From Andrena cerasifolii (Eukaryota; Arthropoda; Insecta; Hymenoptera; Andrenidae), in assembly GCF_050908995.1 (NCBI RefSeq), contig NC_135119.1, positions 23,837,001 to 23,901,000 on the forward strand: a DNA stretch of 64,000 bases. The letters are read 5' to 3'. Positions 10,131 to 22,530 of the stretch are shown here, in pieces (positions within the stretch are counted from its first letter, which is position 1; each line of letters opens with the position of its first letter). Below the pieces are notes generated by a model. It was given only the letters and a program-made list of their open reading frames with translations. It was not told the DNA's origin and made no database searches. The position numbers and the translations under genes were made by a program.

Positions 10131-11067
10131 AGGTGAAGAACAATTAAGACTGCATCAGTTGAAATGATCGGGAGCATTTTTTATAAGAATTCATTCAGGC
10201 GAAATTTTCGTTTAAAATCAAATTTTATAGAATTATCGTGGGACGTCGAGGAGCACTATCGTGGCTCCACAGATAAGGCGTTTGGGTTACTGATAGATTA
10301 ATAGAATTAAATAAATATCGAAAACTTGGATTCTTCAGATTTGTTAAGTCTCCTTTCGACTCGAGGTCAAGGGATCTTCTGGTGTTCAGTAATATTTGAA
10401 ATAATGAAAGGATGTTGCTCCACCTTCGAAGCGATTCGAATCTACAGTGGTTTTCGTGTCTGACCACTGTAAGGCTGTTCTACTTGAGAGCTACAGTGGC
10501 GTGAATCTTTCAAGAGTAAAGTGAAATGGACTGCGAAAGAAGTGGAAGTTAAACGCTTTATCTTCCAGATCTTACTCGTCCTTTGATTTCTACCAGTAGC
10601 ACAGGTGTACCGAAAATTGGATTACCAAGTGGTGTGAAGATATTGAGAAGCAACTTTTCTCGCGCCGAGAAAGGCCGGTCGAAATGTAATAACAGAGCCG
10701 TGGAGCACGGCGCGAGATACCAGAGAGTTTCTATCTAATCTACGCGGCACCCAAGGATCGCCAAGGCGGAGTGCAACGAGAGAGTAAATATTGTACCAGA
10801 AGGGGGAACTTTCGTGTGTATCGATGGTCGCGCTATTAATACTGTCCAGTTGCTAGTGCCACAAGCAGCATCGGCCTGTTCGATAATAAACCGTGTTTTC
10901 CATCTGCCCGCTGGAACAATCGGCGATAGACGATTGTCGCGTCGATGGGTCACGCACTGGCTCCTTCCATCAGCCGAGCAATCTCCTCTTATTATTCCTC
11001 TTCCTCCTTTTTCTCCCGATTCTCCGCGACCTTCGTGAAGTGAACGAGAGCTGATTTAAGAAGGAGG
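10131..11067. other. Upstream region of the MBF2-type gene
   Basis: No gene was recognised. The last 100 bases, with a pyrimidine-rich stretch at 10984-11030, probably hold the promoter and leader of the gene starting at 11068, but I could not place a TATA box or transcription start. Confidence 0.35.
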
Positions 11068-12109
11068 ATGATCCTCGTTCCGTTGCTTCTCGCGCTCAAC
11101 GTTCTCGTCGCCAGCGGCCAGAGGAGCGAGCAGTGCCAGAGGAGGACAGACGGGCAGCTTATCTGGGAATACGACGTGCGGAGATCGTACAGGATCGGCG
11201 GATACCAAGTGCGTGCCACGTAGTTCCCTTCGTCGCAGTAACTGCCACTAGTGGGATTAAGTTCGACGTCTATGGAGGAGTGGGTTCGATACCCAAGCTT
11301 CGTTTAAAGAACCGCACCAAACTTCTGTGAACAAAAATGCTCGCGAGTTGTTCGAACCCATCGATACTTTCACTAAATTGAAGAGTATCGATGGGCTAGA
11401 TACCCCGGCTTCGTTTAAAGAACTGCACGAAACTTGCGTGAACAAAAATGCTCGCGAGTCGTTCGAACCCATCACTACTTTCACTAAATCACTCAGGGAA
11501 GGGCAACCACTTGCTGCGAGTCTCCCAAGACGATTATTTCTTCGATTTAGAGTTCAATTTTATTGAGTTAATGAAATAGAGTTCGGAGAGTGGAAGATTG
11601 CGTAAGAATCTAGTTTAGGCGAGTAGAAAATTGAGAAACTCAGCAGCTGGAAAGCTGAATAATTAGTTAACGCAGCCTCGCGCGTAGTGGTTTGCTGAGA
11701 CATCAGTTAAAGTAGCAGGCTAGACGTAATTTATTCATCTCGATGAAGTTTTATCGATTTGCACATTTTTTAAGCGATTTGTTTATACTTAAACTTCTTC
11801 CACGTCATTTGACCCTCTGCCTTATCTTCTTCCAGATATGTTTGAAGTTTAAATGGCACGCGTGGAGGCAAATAGAGGGAAGTTCATTTTTTTTTTATAC
11901 TTAATCGGTTGCAGGAAGTGGAGGCGGAGTACGGGCCGACGAGGGCGACGATCACGTGCATTGGCTTCGACTCCTTGTCCGAAGAGAACAACGGGGCCAT
12001 GTGGGTCACCTCTGGAGGGATAGGGTACAATTTCATCAAGATTAAGTTCAGGTCCAAGTACTCCAGGGGACTCCATTACAGAGTGTACGTCTATGGGAAA
12101 CCACACTGA
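11068..12109 (+). CDS. MBF2-family probable salivary secreted peptide, 111 aa, two exons
   Basis: Exon 1 is 11068-11208, ending before GTGCGT. Exon 2 is 11915-12109, starting after TTGCAG; the join is in phase. The protein starts with a hydrophobic signal peptide of about 16-17 residues. It then shows the pattern of insect MBF2-domain proteins, annotated in Hymenoptera as probable salivary secreted peptides: a central TCIGF strand, the conserved SGGIGYNFIKIKFRS turn-strand and a terminal YRVYVYG strand. Two cysteines are visible in the mature part. The length is typical of the family, which is secreted; a molecular function beyond the silkworm factor that named the domain is not established. 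The start ATG has A at -3. The neighbours appear unrelated. Confidence 0.85.
11272..11487. repeat. Two-copy 111-bp tandem duplication in the MBF2 gene intron
   Basis: The block TTCGTTTAAAGAAC begins at 11299 and recurs as TTCGTTTAAAGAAC at 11410. The shared text AACAAAAATGCTCGCGAGT and TTCGAACCCATC extends the match over most of 111 bp. The minus strand stays open across both copies as a 37-residue repeat with SRAFLFT and SLNEA blocks, but the plus strand has stops, so I regard it as non-coding. Confidence 0.6.
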
Positions 12110-12199
12110 AAAGAACAACAATGCTAACTTCTGTATTTTCTGTAACAACAATCCTTCTTGTTCGTCACATGGAACATGTATATTTTCACATTGTTGACT

Positions 12200-12205
12200 A
12201 ATAAA
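12200..12205 (+). terminator. Polyadenylation signal AATAAA of the MBF2-type gene
   Basis: An AATAAA lies 91 bases after the stop codon, followed by a pyrimidine-rich stretch; it gives a short, normal 3' UTR. Confidence 0.6.
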
Positions 12206-12284
12206 CTCCTATTATTCCACTGTTCCCCCTTCTTTTTTTACTTCAAAATATACTCCTGTCTTTAATATACTTCTGTGAGCGAAT

Positions 12285-12356
12285 GCGTGCGAGAAACGCC
12301 CATAGGCGTTCAGCGACTATGGTTAAGAGATATGCCCAAAGGAATCCCGCACGTGG
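12285..12356 (+). repeat. 71-bp hairpin repeat, copy B
   Basis: It opens GCGTGCGAGA and closes CCCGCACGTGG. The internal hairpin is AACGCC-CATA-GGCGTT. The middle (CGACTATGGTTAAGAGAT) resembles copy E. It lies 80 bp beyond the MBF2 polyadenylation signal. Confidence 0.65.
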
Positions 12357-13105
12357 TATACGTTGCATGTTCAAATTGCCAGTACCAAAATTACTCAGCT
12401 CAAACGAGGAATGTCTTTAACTCCTCGAATGCTGTAACAATCTTCGCCCTTTTAAAAATTTTTAAACTTATTTTTCTCAATCACAGAAGGTTATAGAAAA
12501 TTTTTTATTCTGATTGTCAATTTTTTTAGGACGAAGAATTAGCTGATTTTTTACTGTATTAATGGGACACCCTGTACAGTCATTTACCAAATGCGTTATT
12601 AAAATTTCGAAAATGGTGATTGTCATTTCATAATCTAATTTAATGAGGAAGGTATCGTAGCGATGGATTCGTGACTAAAGGAGGAGTTCTCGTGCAGATG
12701 AGAATTAATTTCAAGGGATGGAGAATTAGAATCATATCGTAACGCGGCAGATGACGATGATGGACGTCGTCGATCGTAAATCGCCGAGTTGTGTCGTGAT
12801 TCTGTTCACCGGGCTCGAATGTCGTGACCAAGATGATTGGATAGGATAAAAGTTTTCCGCGAGGGCACGGGGAGATCGAGAAACCATTAGGCCCGCGGGT
12901 ACCAGCCTCAGATTCCCGCCGACGACAAGTTCGAACGAATAATGGAATCGGTGGAAATATTTTTTCCCCGCGTGCACGGAACGACGATAAAACTTCCTCG
13001 TTTCGCGGATAATTGCAACGGGGAAGGAGGACGGATTTGTCAACCGGGGCATCGCATCATAGATTCTACGAGAAATCCGCCTACCAGCACTACGGTGAAC
13101 AGAGC
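12357..13105. other. Intergenic DNA, nothing recognised apart from a transposon-end-like motif
   Basis: No gene seen. At about 12562-12580 the text GGGACACCCTGTACAG resembles the terminal motif of a common insect DNA-element group, without a partner end nearby. Confidence 0.3.
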
Positions 13106-13176
13106 CCGTGCGGAGACCGCCTATCGGCGTTCAGTCAGCACTGCGGTCAAACGAGACTGGGGTGTATCCGCACGCG
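13106..13176 (+). repeat. 71-bp hairpin repeat, copy C
   Basis: It opens CCGTGCGGAGACCGCC and closes ATCCGCACGCG. The internal hairpin is CCGCC-TATC-GGCG. The middle (CAGTCAGCACTGCGG) is closest to copy D. Confidence 0.65.
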
Positions 13177-13229
13177 ACGTACGGCAAAAGTTTCGACCTT
13201 GGTCCGCGATGAATTCAGGCGAAAGATTT

Positions 13230-13560
13230 GAGATTCTTCTGAAGAATGTGAACTTTGAAAGACGAGTGGGTTTAGGAGTTTGTGATAGAGGGAGATGAGA
13301 AGTAGGGAAGGTTGTAGAATTAGGTGTGGGTGAGGTAGATTGGGGTAGATGAAGATGGAGAGGGACATAGAGTTGTGAGAGATAAAAGAGAGGGGGAAGG
13401 GAGCTGGAAGTGAGAGGGGATGAGGCACAGAGGGTGGGGGTAGGCTGAGATATGGAGGGGGGAGGTAAAGGGGAATAGTATTGAAGGAAAGCTAGGGGAG
13501 AGTAAAAAGGGAGTGGAGTAGAGTTGTATTAGAAAAAGTAGGTGGTTTAGAAAATTGTGT
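13230..13560. repeat. Purine-rich, strand-asymmetric tract
   Basis: For about 330 bases the plus strand is overwhelmingly A and G with interspersed GGG and GGGG runs and very little C. Such tracts can form G-quadruplex or triplex structures. No unit repeats cleanly and no gene is visible. Confidence 0.5.
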
Positions 13561-14143
13561 AACTAGAGAATTCAAGAATTCGGTACTTGAATAATTTATT
13601 TGTTGAAGAACTGAAAGGTAGCTTCACAGAGTGATGAGGGTGCAAGCGTCAGAAGAGGGTACTATTTTGAAATAATACTTCAGTAGCAACTTTACTGCCA
13701 AATCAGGAAAATCCAATTTTCATTATCCCTTAACTGGGGGATGATGCTAGAAGTGCTTCTTTATTTCGACGTTCTTTCACTTGAGGACACAGAACGACTA
13801 ATTGCAGCTTTATACTCCCCACAAATTAGATTTTAAATAGAAATAAAAAGCGTCAATAGAAAGAAATGCATTTCACCAGTTAAGCTTCGAACACCTTTCG
13901 AATTACGCTTAAAACCAAAACCAATTATCGCTCTCCTAACTCCCACAAAGCAGTTTCCAAACAGCTATTGCCCCCAAAAGAATTTTAAAAACTCGCAGAG
14001 GAGCGTGTATCGCCCCGAACCCCCTCGTAACGAAACGATCGCTCGATACCCTAAAAAGCTCGCCGTCGATAAACGATGGCCCGTTATCACGACGCCTATC
14101 CACGTTAGCAGAGGAAACTAAAAGTTGCTGACACCACCGAGAG

Positions 14144-14623
14144 AAACACGTTGGCTTGATGGTGAAACCAAGGCCATCATTCCACCCCTAAAATCATTAA
14201 CGATTAATAGAAGAAATTATTCCCCAAGTTTCCCGCAGCAATATGTATATTAATAAAAATCCTTACGGGGAAGAACTTGTAGGTGTATTTCTCAACAGCT
14301 TTTAAACACGTTGGCTTGGTGGTGAAACCAAGGCCATCATTCCACCCCTAAAATCATTAACGATTAATAGAAGAAATTATTCCCCAAGTTTCCCGCAGTA
14401 ATATGTATATTAATAAAAATCCATACGGGGAAGAACTTGTAGGTGTATTTCTCAACAGTTTTGAAACACGTTGGCTTGGTGGTGAAACCAAGGCCATCAT
14501 TCCACCCCTAAAATCATTAACCATTAATAGAAGAAATTATTCCCCAAATTTCCCACAGTAATATGTATATTAATAAAAATCCATACGGGGAAGAACTTGT
14601 AGGTGTATTTCTCAACAGCTTTT
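14144..14623. repeat. Three tandem copies of a 160-bp unit
   Basis: The marker AAACACGTTGGCTTG occurs at 14144, 14304 and 14464, exactly 160 bases apart. The three units differ at only a few positions, so the duplication is recent or homogenised. Each contains GGTGAAACCAAGGCCATC and ends CTCAACAGCTTTT or a close variant. No open frame is shared. Confidence 0.85.
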
Positions 14624-16933
14624 AATTATTACCTATTATTACATCAAAGGGTGCAGCCGGATAAGCATAGTGAAAAGTGCCCCCAAACCAAATTGAACTC
14701 TGTTTGCGGCAATCGATAGGTTCCTCTAAGAAAACTATTTCTGCCAAGTTTCAACCCGATACCCCTACTACTAGGCTAGTTACAGGGTGAAACGTAATTT
14801 ACAGTTTAAGCTCCATTACTTTTGTTCTATTGAATAGAAACTTATACAAAAAATCACAGACCTTCTGCCCGCTGATACGCGTGTCTGTGAATTTTTTCAG
14901 AATTTTCTGTGGCAAAACCGAGTCTTAAAAAATTCAAGTCTTCTCGAAACTTCAACCCCAGAGCGACGCAACCCTCCAGGCCCGTGGATCGGGCCAGGAG
15001 GCTTAAGCACGGTATCACACGCGATCAGGATCACGGCAGGAGCATCGCGACGCCGACGCCGACGCCAACCGCCCCAGTAAAACCCAGCCGTCCGTAGGCG
15101 TCGAACGCAGTCGAACCACCGTCGCTCGTCCACCGGTCCCTGGAGAAACTGTATCGCCGCCTGACCATCCTCCGGCATCGAACTCTACGCACCTCAGTAG
15201 CCATCTTCTTCTTCTTCTTGCAACAGCGAACTCAACATGTCACGGGTGAGTTGTCAGGATTCATTGCTACTGATTTCATTGTCTCTGGTGGGCTTCTCTG
15301 GAAGAAGCGATGCGGGATATGTACTCTGCGGTTCATAATTATTTCGACACCCCCTGTATTTGCAGAAAATGGATATTTGGTAGAGACTTAATATTTTTTA
15401 CTGCTTTTAATTGAAAATACTATATAAAATAAAATTTGGCAGAGTTCTTCGATAAATTTGCAACGTCTTCTTTCATAATTATTTCATGTACAGAGTAGGT
15501 GTAATATTTATTAATAGAAGTGTACGTTTGGGGAACTTCTTGACAATTCCGATTTTTTTTTAAACTTTGCAAGCTCGTGGGGAATCTCAATAGAAGCATC
15601 GGGGAATTTGTATTTTCTGGGCCACTTTTGCTTCTTCAGGGCAAACAACTACTGCTACAACTGCTTCTTGAAGCCACCCCTCAAGTATTAATGTATGTTT
15701 TCCTATTTTCTTGTACGAGTTGAAAACTACAGTAGACATAAAAAAATTGTTGAAATAAAAATTGAATATTTCTTTAGGCTCCATAAAACTGTGCAATTTC
15801 CCTTGTGAGTGATTTTTTATCTGGAAGTAATGGGATTTGAGTATATGGGGGTAGATGCCTAGAGGGGGTGAAAATGAAGGAAGAGGTACGATAGTGGAAC
15901 AGATCAGTATGTGCATGATAGTGAAAGATAGAATTGGAAACAGAGAGTAGGTTTATTTTTAGTAAACTTGAAAGTGGACTTTAAATTTTGTTTGAGGGGT
16001 TGAATGTCTTTATACGGCATTATTCTATTTTTTTTTTAAATTAATCTCCAGTAGGTACATATGACAATTTTCAAAAGATGTTCCTGGTATTCAAAGTCGA
16101 GATGGATTTTCCAAAGACCCAAAATCAAAGTTTCCGGTTCGACTGCATCACGCAGCATGCAGAAGCGAAATTAATTCTGAAGTGCGGTGCTCGATAGCCG
16201 CGGCCGCGCAATTAATCAACGAAATCTTCGATCGGTCCGCGAGATCTCCCCGTACAATAAACTCTGCACGGAGAAACGTGATAATTAGAGCTACTAGTTA
16301 ACTAGTTTCGCCCCCTCGGGCAAAGATTGATTGACTCCTTCCATCAACTTCGAACCCCATGCAACCCAACGCTATGGAGAATCGTGTAAACGAACCTGAC
16401 ACCGCTACTCTCGGGTTTCCACCATTTTCGCGGATAATGATCTTTGACCAATCATCGTCCGCAGTTAAAGGCCTGTAACTATCCTGCTCGAGGCAGTGTT
16501 TAACCACTGCCTCGCCTGAAAATTCCGCGTTAAATGAGGGTGTGAAAGGATAAAAGGAACTTATTGCTGCGATACTTTGTAATGTAATAGAGGAGACATG
16601 AGATCTACGGGGGAAATTAGAAGCTAATTAACTGTGATTAGTACTGTATCATTGGATATTGAATTTCGAAGATATGTGCCTCAATGGGGGCCTAAAATTA
16701 CCAAATTTGACTTAAATAAAGAGCAGTACTTGAATTAACCCTGATACGGAATTTGTAAAGTTGCATGGATAAGTACATTTGGGTGAAAAGTGACCCAATA
16801 TCCTATATTTGCAAGAAACGAGCATACAAAAAATAAAATTCAGTTCACTTAATTATTAGGATTTAATATTTTAAGAATTTATTAAATTTCTTAAATAAAA
16901 AAAATAAAGATATACTAAAATGCAACACTTACA
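14624..16933. other. Intergenic DNA with one weak first-exon candidate at 15237
   Basis: Around 14930-15180 the composition turns GC-rich. At 15237 an ATG in good context is followed after three codons by GGGTGAGT, a strong splice donor, after a CTTCTTCTTCTT leader-like tract. This could be a minimal first coding exon of a gene with a long first intron, but no second exon was identified. A short perfect hairpin, GAGGCAGTG with CACTGCCTC, lies near 16489-16515. Otherwise nothing is recognised. Confidence 0.25.
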
Positions 16934-17430
16934 AAAATCTAAAATCTAAAATCTAAAATCTAAAATCTAAAATCTAAAATCTAAAATCTAAAATCTAAAA
17001 TCTAAAATCTAAAATCTAAAATCTAAAATCTAAAATCTAAAATCTAAAATCTAAAATCTAAAATCTAAAATCTAAAATCTAAAATCTAAAATCTAAAATC
17101 TAAAATCTAAAATCTAAAATCTAAAATCTAAAATCTAAAATCTAAAATCTAAAATCTAAAATCTAAAATCTAAAATCTAAAATCTAAAATCTAAAATCTA
17201 AAATCTAAAATCTAAAATCTAAAATCTAAAATCTAAAATCTAAAATCTAAAATCTAAAATCTAAAATCTAAAATCTAAAATCTAAAATCTAAAATCTAAA
17301 ATCTAAAATCTAAAATCTAAAATCTAAAATCTAAAATCTAAAATCTAAAATCTAAAATCTAAAATCTAAAATCTAAAATCTAAAATCTAAAATCTAAAAT
17401 CTAAAATCTAAAATCTAAAATCTAAAATCT
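16934..17430. repeat. Heptamer satellite (TCTAAAA)n, about 71 copies
   Basis: About 497 bases are an essentially perfect array of the 7-bp unit AAAATCT. Degeneracy appears only at the right border, where AAAACTAAAAGC follows. It is not the canonical insect telomere unit TTAGG. Confidence 0.95.
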
Positions 17431-19242
17431 AAAAACTAAAAGCAAAATATTAGAAATATAAAATTGAAACACAATTATTATTTATTATTGGCGGTTATTA
17501 GTTATTTTAAGATATGAAGGAGTTGACTCGATCTTGGTTAAAAATGACCCAATTTCCATACAATGGTTAAAAAATGCAAGTTCCTGCTTCGAATTAATTG
17601 AAAAGACAGTCCTTGAGCTCCACATTCCAGAGTCAGCTATTTCGAAATATGCTACAGTAATTTTCCAACGCTACTGAGAGAACTAACTGAAAGGAACTGG
17701 AGCTTGTTACTAAAAGCTACATCCTTTCCCTTTACGTGGTACACGTGCAGAGGGTTGAAAGCAGAGTGGAGTTCCTGCGTATGAATAAATAACGATCGAC
17801 CACGGTGGTTAGTTGACCAGCGGCCAGTTTCACAAAGGAGTGACGCATCTGAGGGGTTGACCTGCGCTTGGAACACAATAATTTCGTGGGGTGTTGGGGG
17901 TGGGTCTGTCACGTGTCGCAGAACCCTACTTCTGGAGGCTTGCCACGCGCTGACTGGGTTATCGAGAGCTGCAGCGTGTTTCTTTAAAGCAGCACCCCTG
18001 TTTCATTTCGTCTTCTTCTCCTAAGTTAGAGATCTTGGTGAAAGGAATGGAGGAGTCTAGGGTGTCGTTGATCGAGATCAATGATTTACTCAATAAAGTT
18101 TTCTGTTTCTTCGTCAGTATCAAAGTGGATTCTAACCCCTAATGGGGGCTGAGAAAAATCGTTTATTTTTAAAAACTAATCTTTATTAAGTTTATACTAA
18201 AAAAGTGAATATATTTAAATTTCAAATTTCTTTCTTCATTGCTATATTTTTTCTTCACCGTCACTGTTTTCCAAAGTTACCCCCGCCATAAAAAAAAGCC
18301 TGTGGGCACCCATGCTAAGATATTGCCTATTCTATTTCGATAAGAAAGGAAAAATTATATCGTCACACCTTGGGCTGACCTAAACACTGACCTAAGTAGG
18401 TGTACGCAATTCCTTAAAACCATGGAAGGCTTTTTCTGTGAGCTTCGTTTAATCCGATTCTCTATAACTCGAGCTGTAGAATCTAGATCATCGAATCTCC
18501 ATTGTAGCTTAAAAATTTTCATCTCACGTATATACGGGATGTTAAAAAAAGGACATAAGACTTTAGGAGCTTATAATACATGTAGTAAAAAATGCTTAAT
18601 CAACATAGGTCTCAAAAGTTCACTCCTCTGGACGAGTACTACAAATCCCCATCTTTTGTAATACCCTGTTGTATATGATTAAAATAATGTTCGTCAATGT
18701 TAAGTTCCCACGTGTGCAATGGGAAAAGGAAAGTGAGACAATAGCGAGAGCTCCCTTTAATCAATGAAATATGCGTACATTCGCGAAGTATGCTCCCCAC
18801 ACGCAATCGCCGGCGCATATGTCGCCTTCGTGATCGGTCGATATTGCTTAACGCGATTATTGTGCCTTACACTTCCTCTTCCCTTAGAAACTTTCCAATT
18901 ACCACGCCTGACACGGACCATTCAATCCGTGCATGCAACGGAACCTAAATCGCGTCTAATCCAACAAGAATTAAAAAGAAAATACAAACACTCAGTAGTT
19001 TCACAGGTGCATTAAAAATTGTAAGTAGGAAAAATTTCCCCTGCAAAACTTAAGAATGTCTTGTAAGAATATGATATATGCACTTCCACGTGATCATCCC
19101 TCGTTTCGCGCTGATTCACGTCGAATCAACTGTACATTATCAGAAATCAAAATACTTCATCATTCAGGGATGTACAATAGCGGCATAGAATTTTGAAGAA
19201 TGCTTCCTTGGGGCGATTAAACCTTTCAGGGCACACCAACGA
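17431..19242. other. Intergenic DNA, nothing recognised
   Basis: No supported gene, RNA gene or clear mobile element. Short open frames at 17652-17912, 18422-18661 and 18764-19015 have no recognisable content. Confidence 0.4.
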
Positions 19243-19972
19243 AAAGTGAAAAATTTACTTGTGAAAAGTTTACTAGTGAACAGCGTACTAATGAGAAGTT
19301 TACTAGTGAAAACTTTACTACTGAAAACTTTACTAGTGAAAACTTTACTAGTGAAAACTTTACTAGTGAAATGTTAACTAGTCAAAAGTTAAGTAGTGAA
19401 AAGCTTAGTAATCAAAAGTTTACTAGGGAAAAGTTTACTGGGAAAAAGTTTAATCGTGGAAAGTTTACTCGTGAAAATTTTACTGGTGAAAAGTTTACTA
19501 GTGGAAAGTTTACTAGTGAAAACTTTACTAGTGGAAACTTTACTAGTGAAAAGTTTACTAGTGAAAACTTTACTAGTGAAAACTTTACTAGTGAAAACTT
19601 TACTAGTGAAATGTTAACTAGTCAAAAGTTAAGTAGTGAAAAGCTTAGTAATCAAAAGTTTACTAGGGAAAAGTTTACTGGGAAAAAGTTTACTCGTGGA
19701 AAGTTTACTCGTGAAAATTTTACTGGTGAAAAGTTTACTAGTGGTAAGTTTACTCGTGAAAACTTTACTAGTGAAAACTTTACGAGTGAAAACTTTACTA
19801 GTGAAATGTTAAGTAGTGAAAAGCTTAGTAATTAAAAGTTTACTAGGGAAAAGTTTACTGGGAAAAAGTTTACTCGTGGAAAGTTTACTCGTGAAAATTT
19901 TACTGGTGAAAAGTTTACTAGTGAAAACTTTACTAGTGAAAACTTTACTAGTGAAAACTTTACAAGTGAAAA
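19243..19972. repeat. 15-bp minisatellite with a 240-bp higher-order unit
   Basis: The basic unit is close to TTTACTAGTGAAAAG. Variant units recur as a block of 16: ATGTTAACTAGTCAAAAG at 19371 returns at 19611, exactly 240 bases later, and a shortened third block begins at 19806. Because 15 is divisible by 3 the array stays open in several frames, reading as FTSEN/FTREK-type pentapeptides, but there is no gene context. Confidence 0.9.
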
Positions 19973-21957
19973 TATTTCCCCGCCATTCAGCGTATTACCT
20001 CTTTTTGCTCGTATGATTCCCTTTGGAATCATTAACTTATTTAACGTTTACAACTCATACTAAATTTTTTTTCACTTGCTAGAAAAGTGAAGAGCAGAAA
20101 GGGTTAATATTCTACATCCTCCCAAATAGTATTAATATCTACCTATCAAAAGTTTGCCAATCTAAATATAAGCCTTCTAAAGTGAAATATTATGAATAAT
20201 ATTCGCCACGACAGTCTTCGGTGTTCAAATACATATCGCCTAATTCTAAAATTCCTCGATCCTCCTCGCGCACCAATTATTAGACTTATCCATCCAGTTG
20301 ACGACTCTTTCGCCTTGTTTTACTTCGCGGCAACAAAGATCCGCAATCAATTCGCCCAGATGAAGTCACGTGTGGCCATTTTTCGTCCCGTCTGCCCGCA
20401 ATCGTTCCTCCGCGTTGCGTGAGTCGTATCGCTCTCCACGTGAACATTGACCGTGGTAATTTCCCCAGCTATGGGAGACGTTCTCTTCGTCACGTCCCTT
20501 CTGCCCCTGTTAATTAACAGCCTCCGATAGCAGGGCGAGACTTCCATATAACAACAGACGGATTTCCCCTCAGCTGGACTTTAAATAAACAATTTAATAA
20601 TCGATATTTTTGATAATAATTGAATTTTCGTCAGAATATGGAGCTCGAATTTAAATAAAAAATCGATATTTTGGGTAATTTTATTTTCGTCAAAGGTAAG
20701 GAGCTTGAATTCAAATAAAAAAATTGATATTTTTGATAATTGTATTTTCGTCGAAATAAGGAGCTTGAATTTAAATAAAAAAAAATCAATATATTGGATA
20801 ATTGTATAATATGGTGAGAGTACGTGAACCTAGAATCTATTTTTTATAATTAAAGTTTTAGAAATCGATCACAAAGTTGGCTCTCTGAAGCTTCTCTGAA
20901 AGCTGATGGAAGATTTCTTTGACTTCTATTTAATGTTTATTCGAAGCTTAGATACGTTCGTTTCTGGGAAACTGTTTTTACCCCCTCCCCCCCCCCTCCC
21001 CCAAAGATAGTAGCGGTTTTGTTATTGCAATAACTTAGGATTAGAAGGACCCACTAGCTCGGAATACGGACACTCGTGTTTTCTCGACAGCCGATGACGA
21101 GCGCCGAGGAAAAACGTGATCGTCGATCTTTTGGAACGAGCAACGATCATAATTAAGTAACAGAAGCTTGGCCGGAGATAACCAGGCGCCGCCGGCTTCG
21201 AATATTAAGTTTCAAACACTAATCCGCGGGTAGAGCGCTGTATCTATGCGGGCGTCGCGACTGGACGTTGACCGTTGTTAATTTCCGCAGACAATTTGCG
21301 GTTTGTTTGCTTTGTTTAGCTTCTCCTCGGCTGGCGGATCGCCGTTCGTTGCCTCCGCGGCTGCGTGTGCGTGTCTATGATGTAACATTGCGTGGAGGGA
21401 CGTTTCGATACGATTTTGTTAGACTTTAGATTGCGGATTCAGGGGTCAGGCTTTTGTTGCTCGCCAGGGAATTTTTTTAGCGAATTGATAATCGTGCCAG
21501 CTGCAGCGGTGGTCAAAAGGAGATTTAAAATCGATTCAATTGAGATTTTCGCAAATTAACTGATTCAGGACGTGGGGATATAATTTTGTCAGATTATGGT
21601 ACTTTTCTTAGTGTCCCTAATTGTAAATTTTTTTGTTAAGTCGAGTATTAGTCGCGCGTGACACGAGTCACGTATTTATGCCATTTGTATACGTAGCTTG
21701 ATAATGATTCCGTGAATGGTATAAGAAGTGGATGGATTAAGTCATCCAGTGAGTCATTTATTTGTTTAAATGTATTTATAATGTGTACTCTTTCTATCTG
21801 CCCTTTGCCTCGGCGGTATCACTGTGTTTGGATGTTACGTTGCGGGATCACTTAATTATTTGTACTCTTATGTTTATTTTTCTGTTTTCGGTCGTTGAGT
21901 AAGTTACGTACGCGCTGCAGGGTATAATTTCTGGCGATGATTTGAATTGACTTGGCT
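19973..21957. other. Intergenic DNA with a short 60-bp tandem repeat and a C-run
   Basis: At 20640-20815 the block GAGCTTGAATTTAAATAAA recurs at 20641, 20701 and 20761, a 60-bp unit with a more diverged copy before it. A run of C near 20980-21000 precedes ordinary sequence. Otherwise no gene is seen. Confidence 0.45.
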
Positions 21958-22530
21958 TGGAGATTTAGATCGACTCAATGTAGGTCAATTTAACTCGAGT
22001 CAATGTAACTAAGTTTAACTCAATGCAGCTCAGCTCGGGTCAGCTCAACTTAGAGATTTGACTCGAATATTTACTCCAACTTGACTCGACTTAGAGAGCT
22101 GACTTAAAGATTTGCCTCAGCTTGACTCAACTTGACTCGACTTAGAGATTTGACTTGGAGATTTACCTGAACTTGACTCGACTTAGAGATTTGACTTGGA
22201 GATCTGCCTGAACTTGACTCAACTTAGAGATTTGACTTGGAGATTTGCCTGAACTTGACTCAAGTGAGAGATTTGGCTTGAAGATTTATCTGAACTTGAC
22301 TCAAGTGAGAGATTTGACTTGGAGATTTGCCTGAACTTGACTCAACTTAGATATTTGACTTGGAGATTTGCCTGAACTTGACTCAACTTAGATATTTGAC
22401 TTGGAGATTCGCCTGAACTTGACTCAACTTAGAGATTTGACTTGGAGATTTGCCTGAACTTGACTCAAGTGAAAGATTTGGCTTGAAGATTTATCTGAAC
22501 CTGACTCAACTTAGAGATTCACCTCAACTC
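21958..22530. repeat. 41-bp minisatellite containing TTGACTCAACTTAGAGA
   Basis: Units of about 41 bp alternate a TTGACTCAACTTAGAGAT half with a TTGACTTGGAGATTTGCC half. About ten units are recognisable between 22120 and 22520, with more degenerate ones before. No coding frame. Confidence 0.8.

Noticed and set aside
16934..17430. Heptamer array as an internal telomere
   Set aside because: The unit TCTAAAA differs from the insect TTAGG telomere repeat, and the flanks show no subtelomeric features.
19371..19835. A 154-codon frame of FTSEN-type pentapeptides
   Set aside because: It is explained by the 15-bp period of the minisatellite; there is no promoter, splice site or flanking coding sequence.
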